DNA of 34,564 nt from an uncultured Lentisphaerota bacterium. GTDB taxonomy: Bacteria > Verrucomicrobiota > Kiritimatiellia > RFP12 > UBA1067. Below the pieces are notes generated by a model. That model was given only the letters and a program-made list of their open reading frames with translations, did not search any database and was not told the origin of the DNA. Both the position numbers and the translations under genes were made by a program. Of this stretch, positions 22,171-31,358 are shown in pieces; the stretch's first letter is position 1, and each line of letters starts with the position of its first letter. The stretch covers positions 1 to 34,564 of the forward strand of contig ONWT01000110.1 of the NCBI GenBank assembly GCA_900321575.1. Reading direction: 5' to 3'.

Positions 22171-23031
22171 ATGGCAAGCTACACGACAGCTTCGGAAAAA
22201 GCGGCAGTGCTGATGGAGGCACTGCCGTATATCCAGGATTTCAAGGGCTCGGTCGTTCTGCTGAAGCTCGGAGGGTCCGTCATGGAGGTCGAGGAGAATC
22301 TCGACTCTCTCATGGGCGATATCGCGCTCATGAACGCTGTCGGAATCAAGGTTGTCATAGTGCACGGCGGCGGCAAGGCGATATCGAGGGCGATAAAGGA
22401 GAGCGGTCACGAGCCGCTCTTTCTGGACGGTCTCAGGGTGACCGACGACAAGACCTCGGAGATAGTGCGGCGAACCCTGAACAATGTCGTCAACCCCGAT
22501 CTCGTGCGCCGTCTGCAGGAGCGCGGGGCCAACGCCAGGCCGCTGCACGGCAACTGGATATTCACGGCACGCCGCATAACCGAGCCGGACCGCGGTTACG
22601 TCGGGCGCGTTGTCGCAGTCGATACGCGTGCAGTGTGCGAGATGCTCGATGCCGGCATAGTGCCGGTCGTCACTCCGCTGGGAACAGGCGAAAGCGACCA
22701 GCATCTATACAATGTCAATGCCGACTTTGCCGCCGCAGCGCTCGCCAAGGCTCTAAAAGTCCGCAAATTTGCGCTCGTATCGGACGTGCCCGGTCTGCTT
22801 CGAGATCCGGAAGATCCAACGACGCTGTTCTCGACCCTCAGTCTGAGCGAGGTCGATTCGCTCAAGCGCGAAGGGGTCATATCGGGAGGGATGCTCCCAA
22901 AGATTGAAAGTTGCGAAGACGCCATACGTGCGGGAGTGCGAAAGGTGCACCTCGTGGACGGGCGAATGGCGCATTCGCTGCTGCTTGAAATATTCACGCG
23001 TGAAGGCGTGGGAACGGAGATAATGGAATGA
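22171..23031 (+). CDS. argB: Acetylglutamate kinase
   Basis: 286 residues. Amino-acid-kinase motifs: VLLKLGGSVME (about 29), VIVHGGGKAIS (about 64), LFLDGLRVTD (about 86), a FTARRITEPDRG insertion and YNVNADFAAAALAKAL (about 177), then GGMLPKIESCEDAI near the C-terminus. It phosphorylates N-acetyl-L-glutamate, the second step of arginine synthesis. The stop overlaps the argD start by 4 bp. No good Shine-Dalgarno site precedes the ATG. Confidence 0.95.
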   Translation: MASYTTASEKAAVLMEALPYIQDFKGSVVLLKLGGSVMEVEENLDSLMGDIALMNAVGIKVVIVHGGGKAISRAIKESGHEPLFLDGLRVTDDKTSEIVRRTLNNVVNPDLVRRLQERGANARPLHGNWIFTARRITEPDRGYVGRVVAVDTRAVCEMLDAGIVPVVTPLGTGESDQHLYNVNADFAAAALAKALKVRKFALVSDVPGLLRDPEDPTTLFSTLSLSEVDSLKREGVISGGMLPKIESCEDAIRAGVRKVHLVDGRMAHSLLLEIFTREGVGTEIME

Positions 23032-24227
23032 GCAACAACACACAGGACCTACTTGACGTATATAAAGCCAATGTCATGCCGACATATTCGCCTTCGCTGG
23101 TGCTTGCCAGCGGTAGCGGCGTGACGGTGCGCGACGTTGACAATCGCGTCTATTACGATTTCACGAGCGGGATCGGCGTTCACAACGTCGGCCATTCGAA
23201 TCCGAGAGTCGTTGAGGCGATCAAAGAGCAGTGCCAGTCGCTCACGCACTGTTCGAATCTATTCGTCAATACTCCGATGACGCTTCTCGCGAAGAAGCTT
23301 GTGGAGCTTTCTGGCCTTGGCGGCAAGGTGTTCTTCTGCAATTCCGGCGCGGAAGCGAACGAAGCGGCCATCAAACTTGCCCGCAAGTGGGGTTCGCAGA
23401 ACGGCGGACGTTACGAAATAGTCACGATGAGGCAGGGCTTTCACGGCCGCACTCTCGCGACGCTGGCCGCCACGGGGCAGTCGTGGTGCCAGGAGGGATA
23501 CGATCCGCTGCCGGTCGGTTTCGCATATGCAGATTTCAACGATATCGAGAGCGTCAAGGCGGCGGTCACCGACAAAACGGTCGCGATAATGCTCGAAGCC
23601 GTGCAGGGCGAAGGCGGCGTGACTGCGGCCACGCCTGAATTTATGGCGGCGGTCAGGGCGCTTTGCGACGAGAAGAATCTGCTTATGATATGCGACGAGG
23701 TGCAGTCCGGAATGGGCCGCACCGGCAATTGGTTCGCCTGGCAGGGTTACGACGTCAAGCCCGACATGTTCACGCTCGCGAAGGCGATTGCGGACGGCAT
23801 CCCGATGGGCGCGCTCGTTTCCAACGGCAAGCTTGCCGATGTTTTCACGCCCTCTTCGCACGCTTCGACATTCGGCGGCAATCCCGTCGCCTCCGCTGCG
23901 GCTCTCGCGGTGATCGACGTCATCGAGGAGGAAGGCCTTTTGGAGAATGTGGCCAAGATATCGACGCTCTTCCGCGAGGCGCTTCAGGCTCTCGTCGACA
24001 AGTACGACAAGCTTCTTGAAGTGCGCGGCAAGGGTCTCATGGTCGGGCTCGTCGTCGACGGCGACGCGAAGGAAGTTGTCGAAGCCCTTCAGGGGCAGAG
24101 CATTCTCGCTCTTACGGCCGGTCCCAATGTCGTCAGATTCCTGCCGCCGCTCACGCTCGGCGAGGATGATCTCGAGGATGCGGTCGATATGATCAGCGAC
24201 GCGCTAGACTGCATCTACGGCGAGTAA
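23028..24227 (+). CDS. argD: Acetylornithine aminotransferase
   Basis: 399 residues, class III aminotransferase. Landmarks: YDFTSGIGVHNVGHSNP (about 43), FCNSGAEANEAAIKLAR (about 103), GFHGRTLATLAATGQ, LEAVQGEGGV (about 187), CDEVQSGMGRTG with the PLP-binding Asp (about 222) and catalytic Lys252 in TLAKAIADGIPMGA. It transaminates N-acetylglutamate semialdehyde to N-acetylornithine and may also serve as succinyl-DAP aminotransferase. It is coupled to argB by an ATGA overlap. Confidence 0.95.
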   Translation: MSNNTQDLLDVYKANVMPTYSPSLVLASGSGVTVRDVDNRVYYDFTSGIGVHNVGHSNPRVVEAIKEQCQSLTHCSNLFVNTPMTLLAKKLVELSGLGGKVFFCNSGAEANEAAIKLARKWGSQNGGRYEIVTMRQGFHGRTLATLAATGQSWCQEGYDPLPVGFAYADFNDIESVKAAVTDKTVAIMLEAVQGEGGVTAATPEFMAAVRALCDEKNLLMICDEVQSGMGRTGNWFAWQGYDVKPDMFTLAKAIADGIPMGALVSNGKLADVFTPSSHASTFGGNPVASAAALAVIDVIEEEGLLENVAKISTLFREALQALVDKYDKLLEVRGKGLMVGLVVDGDAKEVVEALQGQSILALTAGPNVVRFLPPLTLGEDDLEDAVDMISDALDCIYGE

Positions 24228-24242
24228 GAAGCAAGGAGAAAA

Positions 24243-25553
24243 ATGTCCGAAATCCGTGTTCGCTTCGCCCCGTCGCCGACGGGCAAGGTGCATATAGGCA
24301 ATATCCGCGCGGCCATCTACAACTGGCTCTTCGCGCGCCATACCGGCGGCAAGTTTCTGTTGCGCATAGAAGACACCGACCTCGAAAGGTCCACGCCCGA
24401 AGCCATCCAGGCTCTCTTCGAGTGCATGGAGTGGCTCAAACTGGACTGGGACGAAGAGGTGTTCTACCAGACCAAGAACGTGAAGCGCCACCTTGAGGTC
24501 GTCGATCGGCTGCTCGCATCCGGCCATGCCTACAAGGTTGAGAAGACTTCGAGGGACGGCAAGACGGGCGTCGTTACGATGTTCAGGATGCCGAAGGAAG
24601 GCGTAATCGAATTCGACGACATCGTCAAAGGACACATGGCAAAGAAGGCCGAAGACATTCAGGACTTTGCCATCGTCCGCAGCGACGGCTCGCCGATATT
24701 CCATATCGCCAACGTGGTGGACGACATTGATCAGCGTGTTACGCACATAATACGAGGAGACGACCATGTCGAAAACACGTTCAAGCATATTTGCATCTTC
24801 AAGGCCTTGGGCGCGCCCGTGCCGAAGTATGGACATCTCTCCATGATAGTCAATCAGCAAGGCAAGCCGTATTCGAAACGCGACGGCGCGGCGTTCGTAG
24901 GAGAATTCCGCGAACAGGGGTATATACCTGACGCGCTATTCAACTATCTGCTGCTTCTCGGGTGGAACCCCGGCGACAACCGCGAAGTGCTTTCGCGCGA
25001 AGAGATGGTGGCGCTGTTCGAGCTCGAGAAGGTTCACGTGACGGCGGCGATGTTCGATCTGAAGAAGCTGCAGTGGATGAACGGCGAATACGTCAAGCGC
25101 CTGCCCCGTGAAGTGTTCGAGAGAGAACTGCGCGCCCGCGTCGAAGCTGCAGGCCTGTCCATACCTGAAGGGTTCGACATGCCCGCGCTCATCGACCAGA
25201 TGCAGGTCAGGACGAAGTTCCTCAACGACATGCCGTCTAACATCGCCTACTTCTTTACCGACGATTATCCTTACGACGAAAAGTCCGTCGAGAAGCGCCT
25301 GAAGAAGGACGGCGTCAAAGACACTCTGATTGATCTCGTAAAGAGATTTTCTTCCGTTTCGGAGTGGAAGGCGCCTGTTTTGGAGGCTCTCGTCAAAGAA
25401 CTGAGTCAGGGCAACGGCATGGGGCCGTGGGTGCATCCGATACGTGTAGCGGTTTCGGGGAGAATGGATGGTCCCGGGCTATTCGAAATGCTGGAAATCC
25501 TCGGCAAGGAGAAAACCCTTGCCCGTCTGCAAAAGACGGCGAGCATGTTGTGA
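24243..25553 (+). CDS. gltX: Glutamyl-tRNA synthetase (short form)
   Basis: 436 residues, below the common 465-500. The class I signatures are present: APSPTGKVHIGN (about 8; HIGN for HIGH), LRIEDTDLERST (about 40), HIIRGDDHVENTFKH (about 166) and the KMSKS-equivalent KPYSKRDG (about 215). The stretch between GHAYKVEK and FDDIVKGH is about 30 residues shorter than in most GluRS and lacks the zinc-binding Cys pair seen in, for example, E. coli. The C-terminal anticodon-binding domain remains. GCAAGGAG stands before the ATG. Whether it also charges tRNA-Gln cannot be told; no gatCAB is in the window. Confidence 0.93.
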   Translation: MSEIRVRFAPSPTGKVHIGNIRAAIYNWLFARHTGGKFLLRIEDTDLERSTPEAIQALFECMEWLKLDWDEEVFYQTKNVKRHLEVVDRLLASGHAYKVEKTSRDGKTGVVTMFRMPKEGVIEFDDIVKGHMAKKAEDIQDFAIVRSDGSPIFHIANVVDDIDQRVTHIIRGDDHVENTFKHICIFKALGAPVPKYGHLSMIVNQQGKPYSKRDGAAFVGEFREQGYIPDALFNYLLLLGWNPGDNREVLSREEMVALFELEKVHVTAAMFDLKKLQWMNGEYVKRLPREVFERELRARVEAAGLSIPEGFDMPALIDQMQVRTKFLNDMPSNIAYFFTDDYPYDEKSVEKRLKKDGVKDTLIDLVKRFSSVSEWKAPVLEALVKELSQGNGMGPWVHPIRVAVSGRMDGPGLFEMLEILGKEKTLARLQKTASML

Positions 25554-26506
25554 GCAGACTGCTTGTAGGCTATAACGCTGCCGACCTGTACGAGAAGGGG
25601 CGTCGAGGCGCAAAACGCACGTCGTCTCTTCTTGACGGGGATGTCACATGCCATGTGCTGGACATATATCAGCGTCATGCCATAGAAAGGGCCCACCACG
25701 CCAAGGCGGTATGCTCGCCCCATTTGCCGGAAGGCGATTGGGACGAGATATATTTCAAGACCGGCCCGAAACATATGAGCGGCGAATTGTCGCTCGATAT
25801 GCTTCAAGAGATTGCGAAGCTTCTGGGCGGCGACATAAAAACACCGCGCTTCCATCTTGATTTTGACGGGAAAGAGCGCGACAAAAACGAACTTCTCGCA
25901 AAGATTTTGGACGATCCCTCCCGCATGAGGGATTTTTCGTGCAAGTGGAAAGCGAGTGTCCAGGGAATATCCCCGATTGAGCTGACCAGCTTTCCGGGAT
26001 GCTTCTGCCATCGCCGTCCCGACGACGGCGGACTCGCTTTGGCCGAAGTTGTCTCAAGAGAGCTTAAAGAGGTGTCGAACGAAAAGGGGCATCTGCGGCT
26101 TCTCGACATGGGATGCGGATGCGGGCTTGTCGGCTTTCTCGTCGCTTCGGCGGTCAAAGGCATCGGCCTTGTGATGGTAGACTCCCATTCGCGTGCGGTA
26201 GAGGCGGCTACACTGAACTCGAAGACTCTCGGGATACCCGCCGAAGTAATACTCGCCGACAACGGTACGCCAACGAGGATGGATTGTTCGTTCGATGTCT
26301 TCGTCGGCAATCCGCCTTACTATTCGGACTACAGAATAGCGGAGGTTTTTCTTGATACGGCCAAAAGGGCGCTCAAAAAGGGCGGACTGTGCTATACGGT
26401 TGTCAAGAACGATGCCGGACTTAGACCCGTCCAGGAACGTTACTTTCCTTCCGTCGAGGTCATTCGCCGCAGAGGCTACTGCATACTCAAGTCAATTATG
26501 GTATAA
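25550..26506 (+). CDS. RsmC/RlmG-like class I methyltransferase
   Basis: 318 residues from GTG 25550, overlapping the gltX stop by 4 bp (GTGA). The C-terminal half is a Rossmann methyltransferase with LLDMGCGCGLVGFL (SAM motif I, about 184), VMVDSHSRAVEAA (motif II) and FVGNPPYYSDY (about 250), the NPP[FY] motif of N-methyltransferases. The arrangement fits the RsmC/RlmG type that methylates a guanine N2 of rRNA. The N-terminal half is diverged, as is normal. Its stop codon lies inside the -10 hexamer of the next promoter. Confidence 0.78.
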   Translation: MSRLLVGYNAADLYEKGRRGAKRTSSLLDGDVTCHVLDIYQRHAIERAHHAKAVCSPHLPEGDWDEIYFKTGPKHMSGELSLDMLQEIAKLLGGDIKTPRFHLDFDGKERDKNELLAKILDDPSRMRDFSCKWKASVQGISPIELTSFPGCFCHRRPDDGGLALAEVVSRELKEVSNEKGHLRLLDMGCGCGLVGFLVASAVKGIGLVMVDSHSRAVEAATLNSKTLGIPAEVILADNGTPTRMDCSFDVFVGNPPYYSDYRIAEVFLDTAKRALKKGGLCYTVVKNDAGLRPVQERYFPSVEVIRRRGYCILKSIMV

Positions 26507-26507
26507 T
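26497..26507 (+). promoter_or_regulatory. Extended -10 promoter of the M50 protease operon
   Basis: TATGGTATAAT, hexamer 26502-26507, only 7 nt before ATG 26515. It doubles as the last codons of the upstream gene (ATG GTA TAA). A transcript from it would begin at or next to the start codon. Confidence 0.75.
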
Positions 26508-26514
26508 ACAACCA

Positions 26515-27255
26515 ATGCTGAATTCAAGATATAGAGTATGTGAACTCTTCGGGATTCCGATTTATGTGAATCTCTCCTTTCTGATACTGTTGCTGCTCTT
26601 CATGTCCGATTTCGGTTCGTTCAGCCTTGGGCTTGCGGCGGCGTTTGTGTTGGCGATATCGGTAACATTGCACGAGCTTGGCCATGCGCTTACTGCGCAA
26701 GCTTTCGGCTACAGGACAAAAGACATAACGCTTTCGTTGCTTGGGGGGTGCGCTTCGCTTATTGCGCTGCCGCGCAAAGCGTGGCAAGAGCTTCTTACGG
26801 CGGCGGCCGGTCCGCTAGTCAGTTTTGCGCTCGCGGGGATAGTGTTGCTGCTTGATGTTCTTGGCGTCCGTGTCGCCAATATCTGGCTTAGAAACGTGCT
26901 GAATTATATGTTTTGGGTCAATGTTATGCTTGGTACCTTCAATCTGCTGCCGGGATTTCCCATGGATGGCGGACGAATCTTTCGCTCTGCGATGCGGGCC
27001 TTCATGTCCAGGGCGCAAGCCACGTTTATCGCCATGTGGGTAGGGCGTATCGTGGCGATTTTGTTGGGACTGCGCGGCCTGTGGTCGATCGTGAACGGCG
27101 GAGGCTGGGGCTTCGTCTCCATAATGATCGCCTGGATGATATGGCAGGAAGGCTGGCGGGAATATATGGTCGCCAGGATGGAGGCGGATTTCCGCCACTG
27201 GACGCAAGAAGATTTCAATGCCAAAGTTTCACCACCACCATATGAAAGGAGTTAA
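26515..27255 (+). CDS. Site-2-type zinc metalloprotease (M50 family)
   Basis: 246 residues, mostly membrane helices. The zinc motif HELGH is at residues 53-57 inside VTLHELGHALTAQAFGY. The second site, LLPGFPMDGGRIFRS (about 146), supplies the Asp ligand. The N-terminal PIYVNLSFLILLL resembles SpoIVFB-like S2P proteins. Such enzymes cut transmembrane segments of regulators such as anti-sigma factors; the substrate is unknown. No CBS domain is present. Because the promoter abuts the ATG, the mRNA is probably leaderless. Confidence 0.9.
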   Translation: MLNSRYRVCELFGIPIYVNLSFLILLLLFMSDFGSFSLGLAAAFVLAISVTLHELGHALTAQAFGYRTKDITLSLLGGCASLIALPRKAWQELLTAAAGPLVSFALAGIVLLLDVLGVRVANIWLRNVLNYMFWVNVMLGTFNLLPGFPMDGGRIFRSAMRAFMSRAQATFIAMWVGRIVAILLGLRGLWSIVNGGGWGFVSIMIAWMIWQEGWREYMVARMEADFRHWTQEDFNAKVSPPPYERS

Positions 27256-27288
27256 TCGTATATCATGACCCAGTACGCAGGAGATTTT

Positions 27289-28233
27289 ATGGTCTTTTCG
27301 GGTACGGCGAATCCGGCGCTCGCCGAGAAGGTCGCCAACTACCTCGGGAAGCCTCTCAACAAAATCGACATAAAGCACTTTCCTGACGGGGAAACTTTCT
27401 GCCAGGTGATCGATCCTGTCCGCGGTCGCGACGTGTTCGTGATACAGTCCGGCTCGCCGAAGCCGAATGACGCGTACATGGAACTCTTTATCATCATGGA
27501 TGCTCTCCGTCGCGGTTCGGCCGCCCGCATAACCGCTGTGCTGCCATACTATGCATACGCCCGCCAAGACCGCAAGGATCAACCACGCGTGCCGATTACG
27601 GCGCGTTTGATAGCGAATCTTCTTCAGAGGGCAGGTGCCGATCGCGTTCTCGCGATGGATTTGCACGCCAACCAGATTCAGGGTTTCTTCGACATTCCGC
27701 TTGACCACCTCAAGGCAGAGCCGGTGATTCTCAAATACATTCGCGATCAGCATTGGGCCAAGCCCGTTGTCGTCTCGCCCGATACCGGCGGGGCGAAGAC
27801 TGCTTACGGCTACAGCCGCAAGCTCGGGTGCGGACTCGCCATCGTCGCAAAGCAGCGCACGGGAGATTCGACGGTGGATGCGTTCAGTGTAGTCGGCGAC
27901 GTAAAGGACTGCGACGTCATAATGATAGACGATATGACGGCGACAGGCGGTACGCTTTCTGCTGCGGCCAAGATGTGCCGCGAGAACGGGGCCAAGTCGG
28001 TGCACGCTTTCGTTTCGCACTTTCCCCTCACCACGAAGGGTGTCGAGCGCCTTACGGCCGAGACGCAGCTTGACGAACTTGTCGTGACGGATACGATACC
28101 GCTCCGCGAGGGATTCGACCCCGCGAAGCTCCCGTTCAAGCTTACGCAGCTCTCTGTCGCGCCGCTCATCGGCGAGGCAATCAAGCGTACGCACGACAAC
28201 GCTTCGATCAACGACCTGTTCAATCACGAATGA
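27289..28233 (+). CDS. prs: Ribose-phosphate pyrophosphokinase
   Basis: About 314 residues from the preferred start. PRPP synthetase motifs: MVFSGTANPALAEKV, FPDGETFCQV (about 31), LPYYAYARQDRKD (about 86), MDLHANQIQGFF with catalytic His, VVSPDTGGAKTA and the PRPP-binding IMIDDMTATGGTL (about 215). It makes PRPP from ribose 5-phosphate and ATP for nucleotide, His and Trp synthesis. ATG 27289 has AGGAG five nt upstream (27279-27283) and begins at the usual family N-terminus. ATG 27265 would add eight residues but its AGGAG is 13 nt away. Confidence 0.93.
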   Translation: MVFSGTANPALAEKVANYLGKPLNKIDIKHFPDGETFCQVIDPVRGRDVFVIQSGSPKPNDAYMELFIIMDALRRGSAARITAVLPYYAYARQDRKDQPRVPITARLIANLLQRAGADRVLAMDLHANQIQGFFDIPLDHLKAEPVILKYIRDQHWAKPVVVSPDTGGAKTAYGYSRKLGCGLAIVAKQRTGDSTVDAFSVVGDVKDCDVIMIDDMTATGGTLSAAAKMCRENGAKSVHAFVSHFPLTTKGVERLTAETQLDELVVTDTIPLREGFDPAKLPFKLTQLSVAPLIGEAIKRTHDNASINDLFNHE

Positions 28234-28805
28234 AGGTTGTCGTAGGGCTGGGCAATCCAGGCCAGCAATACGCGGATACGCCTCATTCAATCGGGTTTGA
28301 GGCGGTTGACGCGCTGGCCGCCGGGATTGGTGCCGCTTGGGAGCCTAAGAAGGCTTTCAAGTGCCTTATGGCTAGGGGAACGCTGAAGGGCGTTCCCGTA
28401 TTGCTCATAAAGCCGCAGACTTTTATGAACCTCTCCGGAGAGTCTGTAGCCCCGGCAGTAAAATACAACAATGCGCAGGCTTCGGATCTGCTAGTGGTGC
28501 AGGACGATATCGACCTGCCTGCTGGTCGCATCCGCATCAGAAACGGCGGTTCTTGCGGCGGACACAACGGCGTGCGCAACATTATCGAGCATCTTGGGAC
28601 ACAATCTTTCACGCGGCTGAAACTCGGTGTCGGCAAAGAGAGGGGTAATGTCATCGGGCACGTCCTGGGCAAATTCGACCCCGAGACCAGGAAGGTCATG
28701 AATGTAGTGGTGGAGGAGGCCGTCAAAGCGATTGCGGCAATAGTGTGCGAAGGGCCCGACAAAGCCATGAATTTGTTCAATTCTTTCAATGCAACGGCAG
28801 GGTGA
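28230..28805 (+). CDS. pth: Peptidyl-tRNA hydrolase
   Basis: 191 residues. Motifs: VGLGNPGQQYADTPHSIGF with catalytic His19, KPQTFMNLSGESV (about 68), VVQDDIDLPAGRIRIR with the conserved Asp (about 92) and GSCGGHNGVRNI (about 108). It frees tRNAs from prematurely released peptidyl-tRNA. The Asn-Thr-Arg/Lys-His motif of most homologues is Asp-Thr-Pro-His here. The ATG overlaps the prs stop by 4 bp. Confidence 0.94.
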   Translation: MKVVVGLGNPGQQYADTPHSIGFEAVDALAAGIGAAWEPKKAFKCLMARGTLKGVPVLLIKPQTFMNLSGESVAPAVKYNNAQASDLLVVQDDIDLPAGRIRIRNGGSCGGHNGVRNIIEHLGTQSFTRLKLGVGKERGNVIGHVLGKFDPETRKVMNVVVEEAVKAIAAIVCEGPDKAMNLFNSFNATAG

Positions 28806-28810
28806 TCAAA

Positions 28811-30000
28811 ATGCAGACCGTAACAACTCAGATTAAAAACTCAATGGCATCGTCCAGCTGGATTCGCCGAATGTTCGAAAAGGGGCTGGAGCTTAAAAAG
28901 CAGTATGGCGAAGACGCCGTATGCGATTTCTCGCTGGGCAATCCCGACGTGCCGCCGCCGGAGCGCACGAAAGACGCACTTGCGCATATTGCGGAAAATG
29001 CGGTAAAACCGCTTGGCCTCGGCTATTGCCCGAACGCCGGCATACCCGCCGTTCGCGAAACGATGGCCAACGCGCTCACCGTACAGCAGGAAATGCCAAT
29101 CGGCGCCAAGGATGTCGTAATGACAGTAGGTGCCGCAGGTGCTCTCGTGTCGTTTTTCAGGGCTGTCATCGAGCCTGGCGACGAAGTGATTACGCCCGCG
29201 CCCTATTTCGTCGAGTACGGAGCCTATTGCGGACATTTCGGCGGTATCCTGAAACCGGTTCCGTCGTTGCCGCCGACATTCCGTCCGGATGTAGCCGCAA
29301 TCGCGGCTGCGGTGACACCAAGGACACGTGCGATAATCGTCAACTCGCCGAACAATCCGACCGGGTGCATATATTCTCTGGAAGACCTGAAACAGCTCGC
29401 AGCTGTGGTCGATTCGGTCAACGAAACACGTGAGCGGCCACTCTTTCTTCTTTCGGACGAGCCGTATCGCGCGTTCGCTTACGATGGAGCGAAAGTTCCG
29501 GCGATACTGCCGCTTACAAAATTCGCCTGCGTCCTCGGCAGCTTTTCGAAGACTCTCTCTCTTGCCGGCGAACGCATCGGATACTTTGTGGCCAATCCCG
29601 AAATGCCCGACCAGACGTCGCTTATCGCCGCAGTTACGCTCACCAACCGCACTCTTGGATTCGTCAACGCTCCGGTAATAGGCCAGCGTCTTGCGGCAGA
29701 ACTTGTGAACGAGACTGTCAATCTCGATATCTACAACAGGCGCCGCCTGTTGATGGCGAAGGTTCTTGCCGATGCTGGCATAGAGTTCGAAATGCCCAAA
29801 GGGGCTTTTACTTCTTTGCCAAGAGTCCTGTCGAGGATGATGCCGTTTTCGTTGATGCGCTCCTGAAGGAGAAGATTCTGGTCGTGCCGGGTAAGGGGTT
29901 CGGCTTTGGCGGATACGTGCGGCTCAGCTGCAGCGTGGACGAGAAGATAATAATCCGCTCGGCCGAAGGTTTCAAGCGTGCAATGGCGCAGTTCCAGTAA
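28811..30000 (+). pseudogene. Class I/II PLP-dependent aminotransferase, broken by a one-base frameshift
   Basis: From ATG 28811 the frame encodes a class I aminotransferase: FSLGNPDVPPPE (about 40), NSPNNPTGCIY (about 178), SDEPYRAFAYD with the PLP Asp/Tyr, and SFSKTLSLAGERIGYF with catalytic Lys. After KGAF (29798-29809) it loses homology and stops at 29866. The expected C-terminus (YFFAKSPVEDDAVFVDALL, later VPGKGFGFGGYVRLS) continues in the -1 frame from 29809 to the TAA at 29998-30000. The shift lies at TTTT (29806-29809), where five T would restore one 397-residue protein. This could be a sequencing/assembly slip or a real mutation. Substrate unknown. Confidence 0.85.
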
Positions 30001-30001
30001 G

Positions 30002-31282
30002 ATGCACGGCGATTCTGCTAGTCCTCTCGCCGCCAGAATGCGGCCTCAGACAATTGAAGAAGTCGTCGGCCAAGACCATATTCTTGGGCCTGGGAAACTG
30101 TTGAGAAGGGTGATCGAGGCCGATCGCCTGACAAATGTGATTTTCTACGGTCCGCCAGGCTGCGGAAAGACCACTCTTGCCGAAGTCATTGCCAAGGCGA
30201 CGAAGCGGAATTTCGTGCGCGCATCTGGCGTATTGTCCAATGTGGCAGATATCCGCGCGATATGCAATCGCGCAAGAAACGAACTTGGCGGAGAGGGGAC
30301 GATTCTCTTCATTGATGAATTGCACCGCTTTAACAAGTCGCAGCAGGATATTTTGCTGCCATATGTCGAAGACGGAACTGTCGTTTTGATCGGTGCCACT
30401 ACACACAACCCTAATTTCTTCATAAACACGCCGTTGACTTCCCGTTCGCTGGTTTTCGAGCTAAAACCGCTCTCTCCCCAAGCCATAGGGATTCTTCTGG
30501 ACCGTGCAGTACGCGATAAGGAAAATGGGGTTGGCGATATCAATGTCGTCTTTGACGAGGACGCGAAAAACTTTCTGGCGACTATTTCGGAAGGAGACGC
30601 GAGGCACGCTTTGACTGCGCTCGAAATAGCTGTTCGTTCCACAGCTACGGACGATGAAGGGCGCGTCCATCTAACTCTGGACATAATCCAGGAGTGCGTA
30701 CAACGTCGCCAAGTGAAATACGACAAGACCGAAGAAGGACACTACGATACGATTTCGGCCTTCATAAAGTCAATTCGAGGCAGCGATCCGGACGCGGCGA
30801 TATACTGGCTGGGCAAGATGCTGGTTGCTGGCGAAGATCCCCGTTTCATAGCTCGGCGGCTTGTGATTAGCGCATCGGAAGATATCGGCAACGCCGACCC
30901 TAGAGGCTTGACCGTCGCAGTGGCCGCAATGCAGGCGTGCGATTTTGTAGGTATGCCCGAATGCGCAATAAACCTTGCACAGGCCACGACCTATCTAGCT
31001 TCGGCGCCAAAATCCAATGCGAGTTGCATGGCGATTTCCGAGGCGATGGCTGATATAGAAAGCGGAGCGGTTCAGCCCGTTCCCGAACATCTCAAGAACA
31101 AACACATAAAAGCGATCGGCTCCAACGAAGTCACCGAATACAAATATCCGCATAACTTTGCCAACCATTATGTGAAGCAGGAATATATGTATGCGCCAAA
31201 GCAGTATTACCGCCCGACGCAACAGGGATATGAAGCGACAATAGGGAAGAGACTTGAAGCACTAAAGCCTAAGTTTACATAA
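30002..31282 (+). CDS. rarA: Replication-associated recombination protein A (AAA+ ATPase)
   Basis: 426 residues from ATG 30002. RarA/MgsA/WRNIP1 signatures: LAARMRPQTIEEVVGQDHIL (about 8), Walker A GPPGCGKTTLAEVIA (about 46), Walker B ILFIDELHRFNKSQQD (about 101), IGATTHNPNF (sensor 1) and the C-terminal YKYPHNFANHYVKQEY block. It acts at stalled replication forks and loads or remodels DNA together with SSB. It starts 1 bp after the restored aminotransferase stop and lacks a strong Shine-Dalgarno site, so it may depend on coupling to that gene. Confidence 0.93.
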   Translation: MHGDSASPLAARMRPQTIEEVVGQDHILGPGKLLRRVIEADRLTNVIFYGPPGCGKTTLAEVIAKATKRNFVRASGVLSNVADIRAICNRARNELGGEGTILFIDELHRFNKSQQDILLPYVEDGTVVLIGATTHNPNFFINTPLTSRSLVFELKPLSPQAIGILLDRAVRDKENGVGDINVVFDEDAKNFLATISEGDARHALTALEIAVRSTATDDEGRVHLTLDIIQECVQRRQVKYDKTEEGHYDTISAFIKSIRGSDPDAAIYWLGKMLVAGEDPRFIARRLVISASEDIGNADPRGLTVAVAAMQACDFVGMPECAINLAQATTYLASAPKSNASCMAISEAMADIESGAVQPVPEHLKNKHIKAIGSNEVTEYKYPHNFANHYVKQEYMYAPKQYYRPTQQGYEATIGKRLEALKPKFT

Positions 31283-31321
31283 TCTGCCTTATTGGAAGCG
31301 GATGCGTTTGCTTTTGAATTA

Positions 31322-31332
31322 TTTGGTATAAT
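31322..31332 (+). promoter_or_regulatory. Extended -10 promoter of the membrane/coiled-coil gene
   Basis: TTTGGTATAAT, hexamer 31327-31332, giving about a 20-nt leader with ACGGAG before ATG 31359. Confidence 0.75.
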
Positions 31333-31358
31333 ATACGCATAATTTACGGAGACAACCA

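Noticed and set aside
29806-29809. Programmed -1 ribosomal frameshift in the aminotransferase
   Set aside because: No X-XXY-YYZ heptamer in the right phase and no obvious stimulatory pseudoknot; mutation or sequencing slip is simpler.
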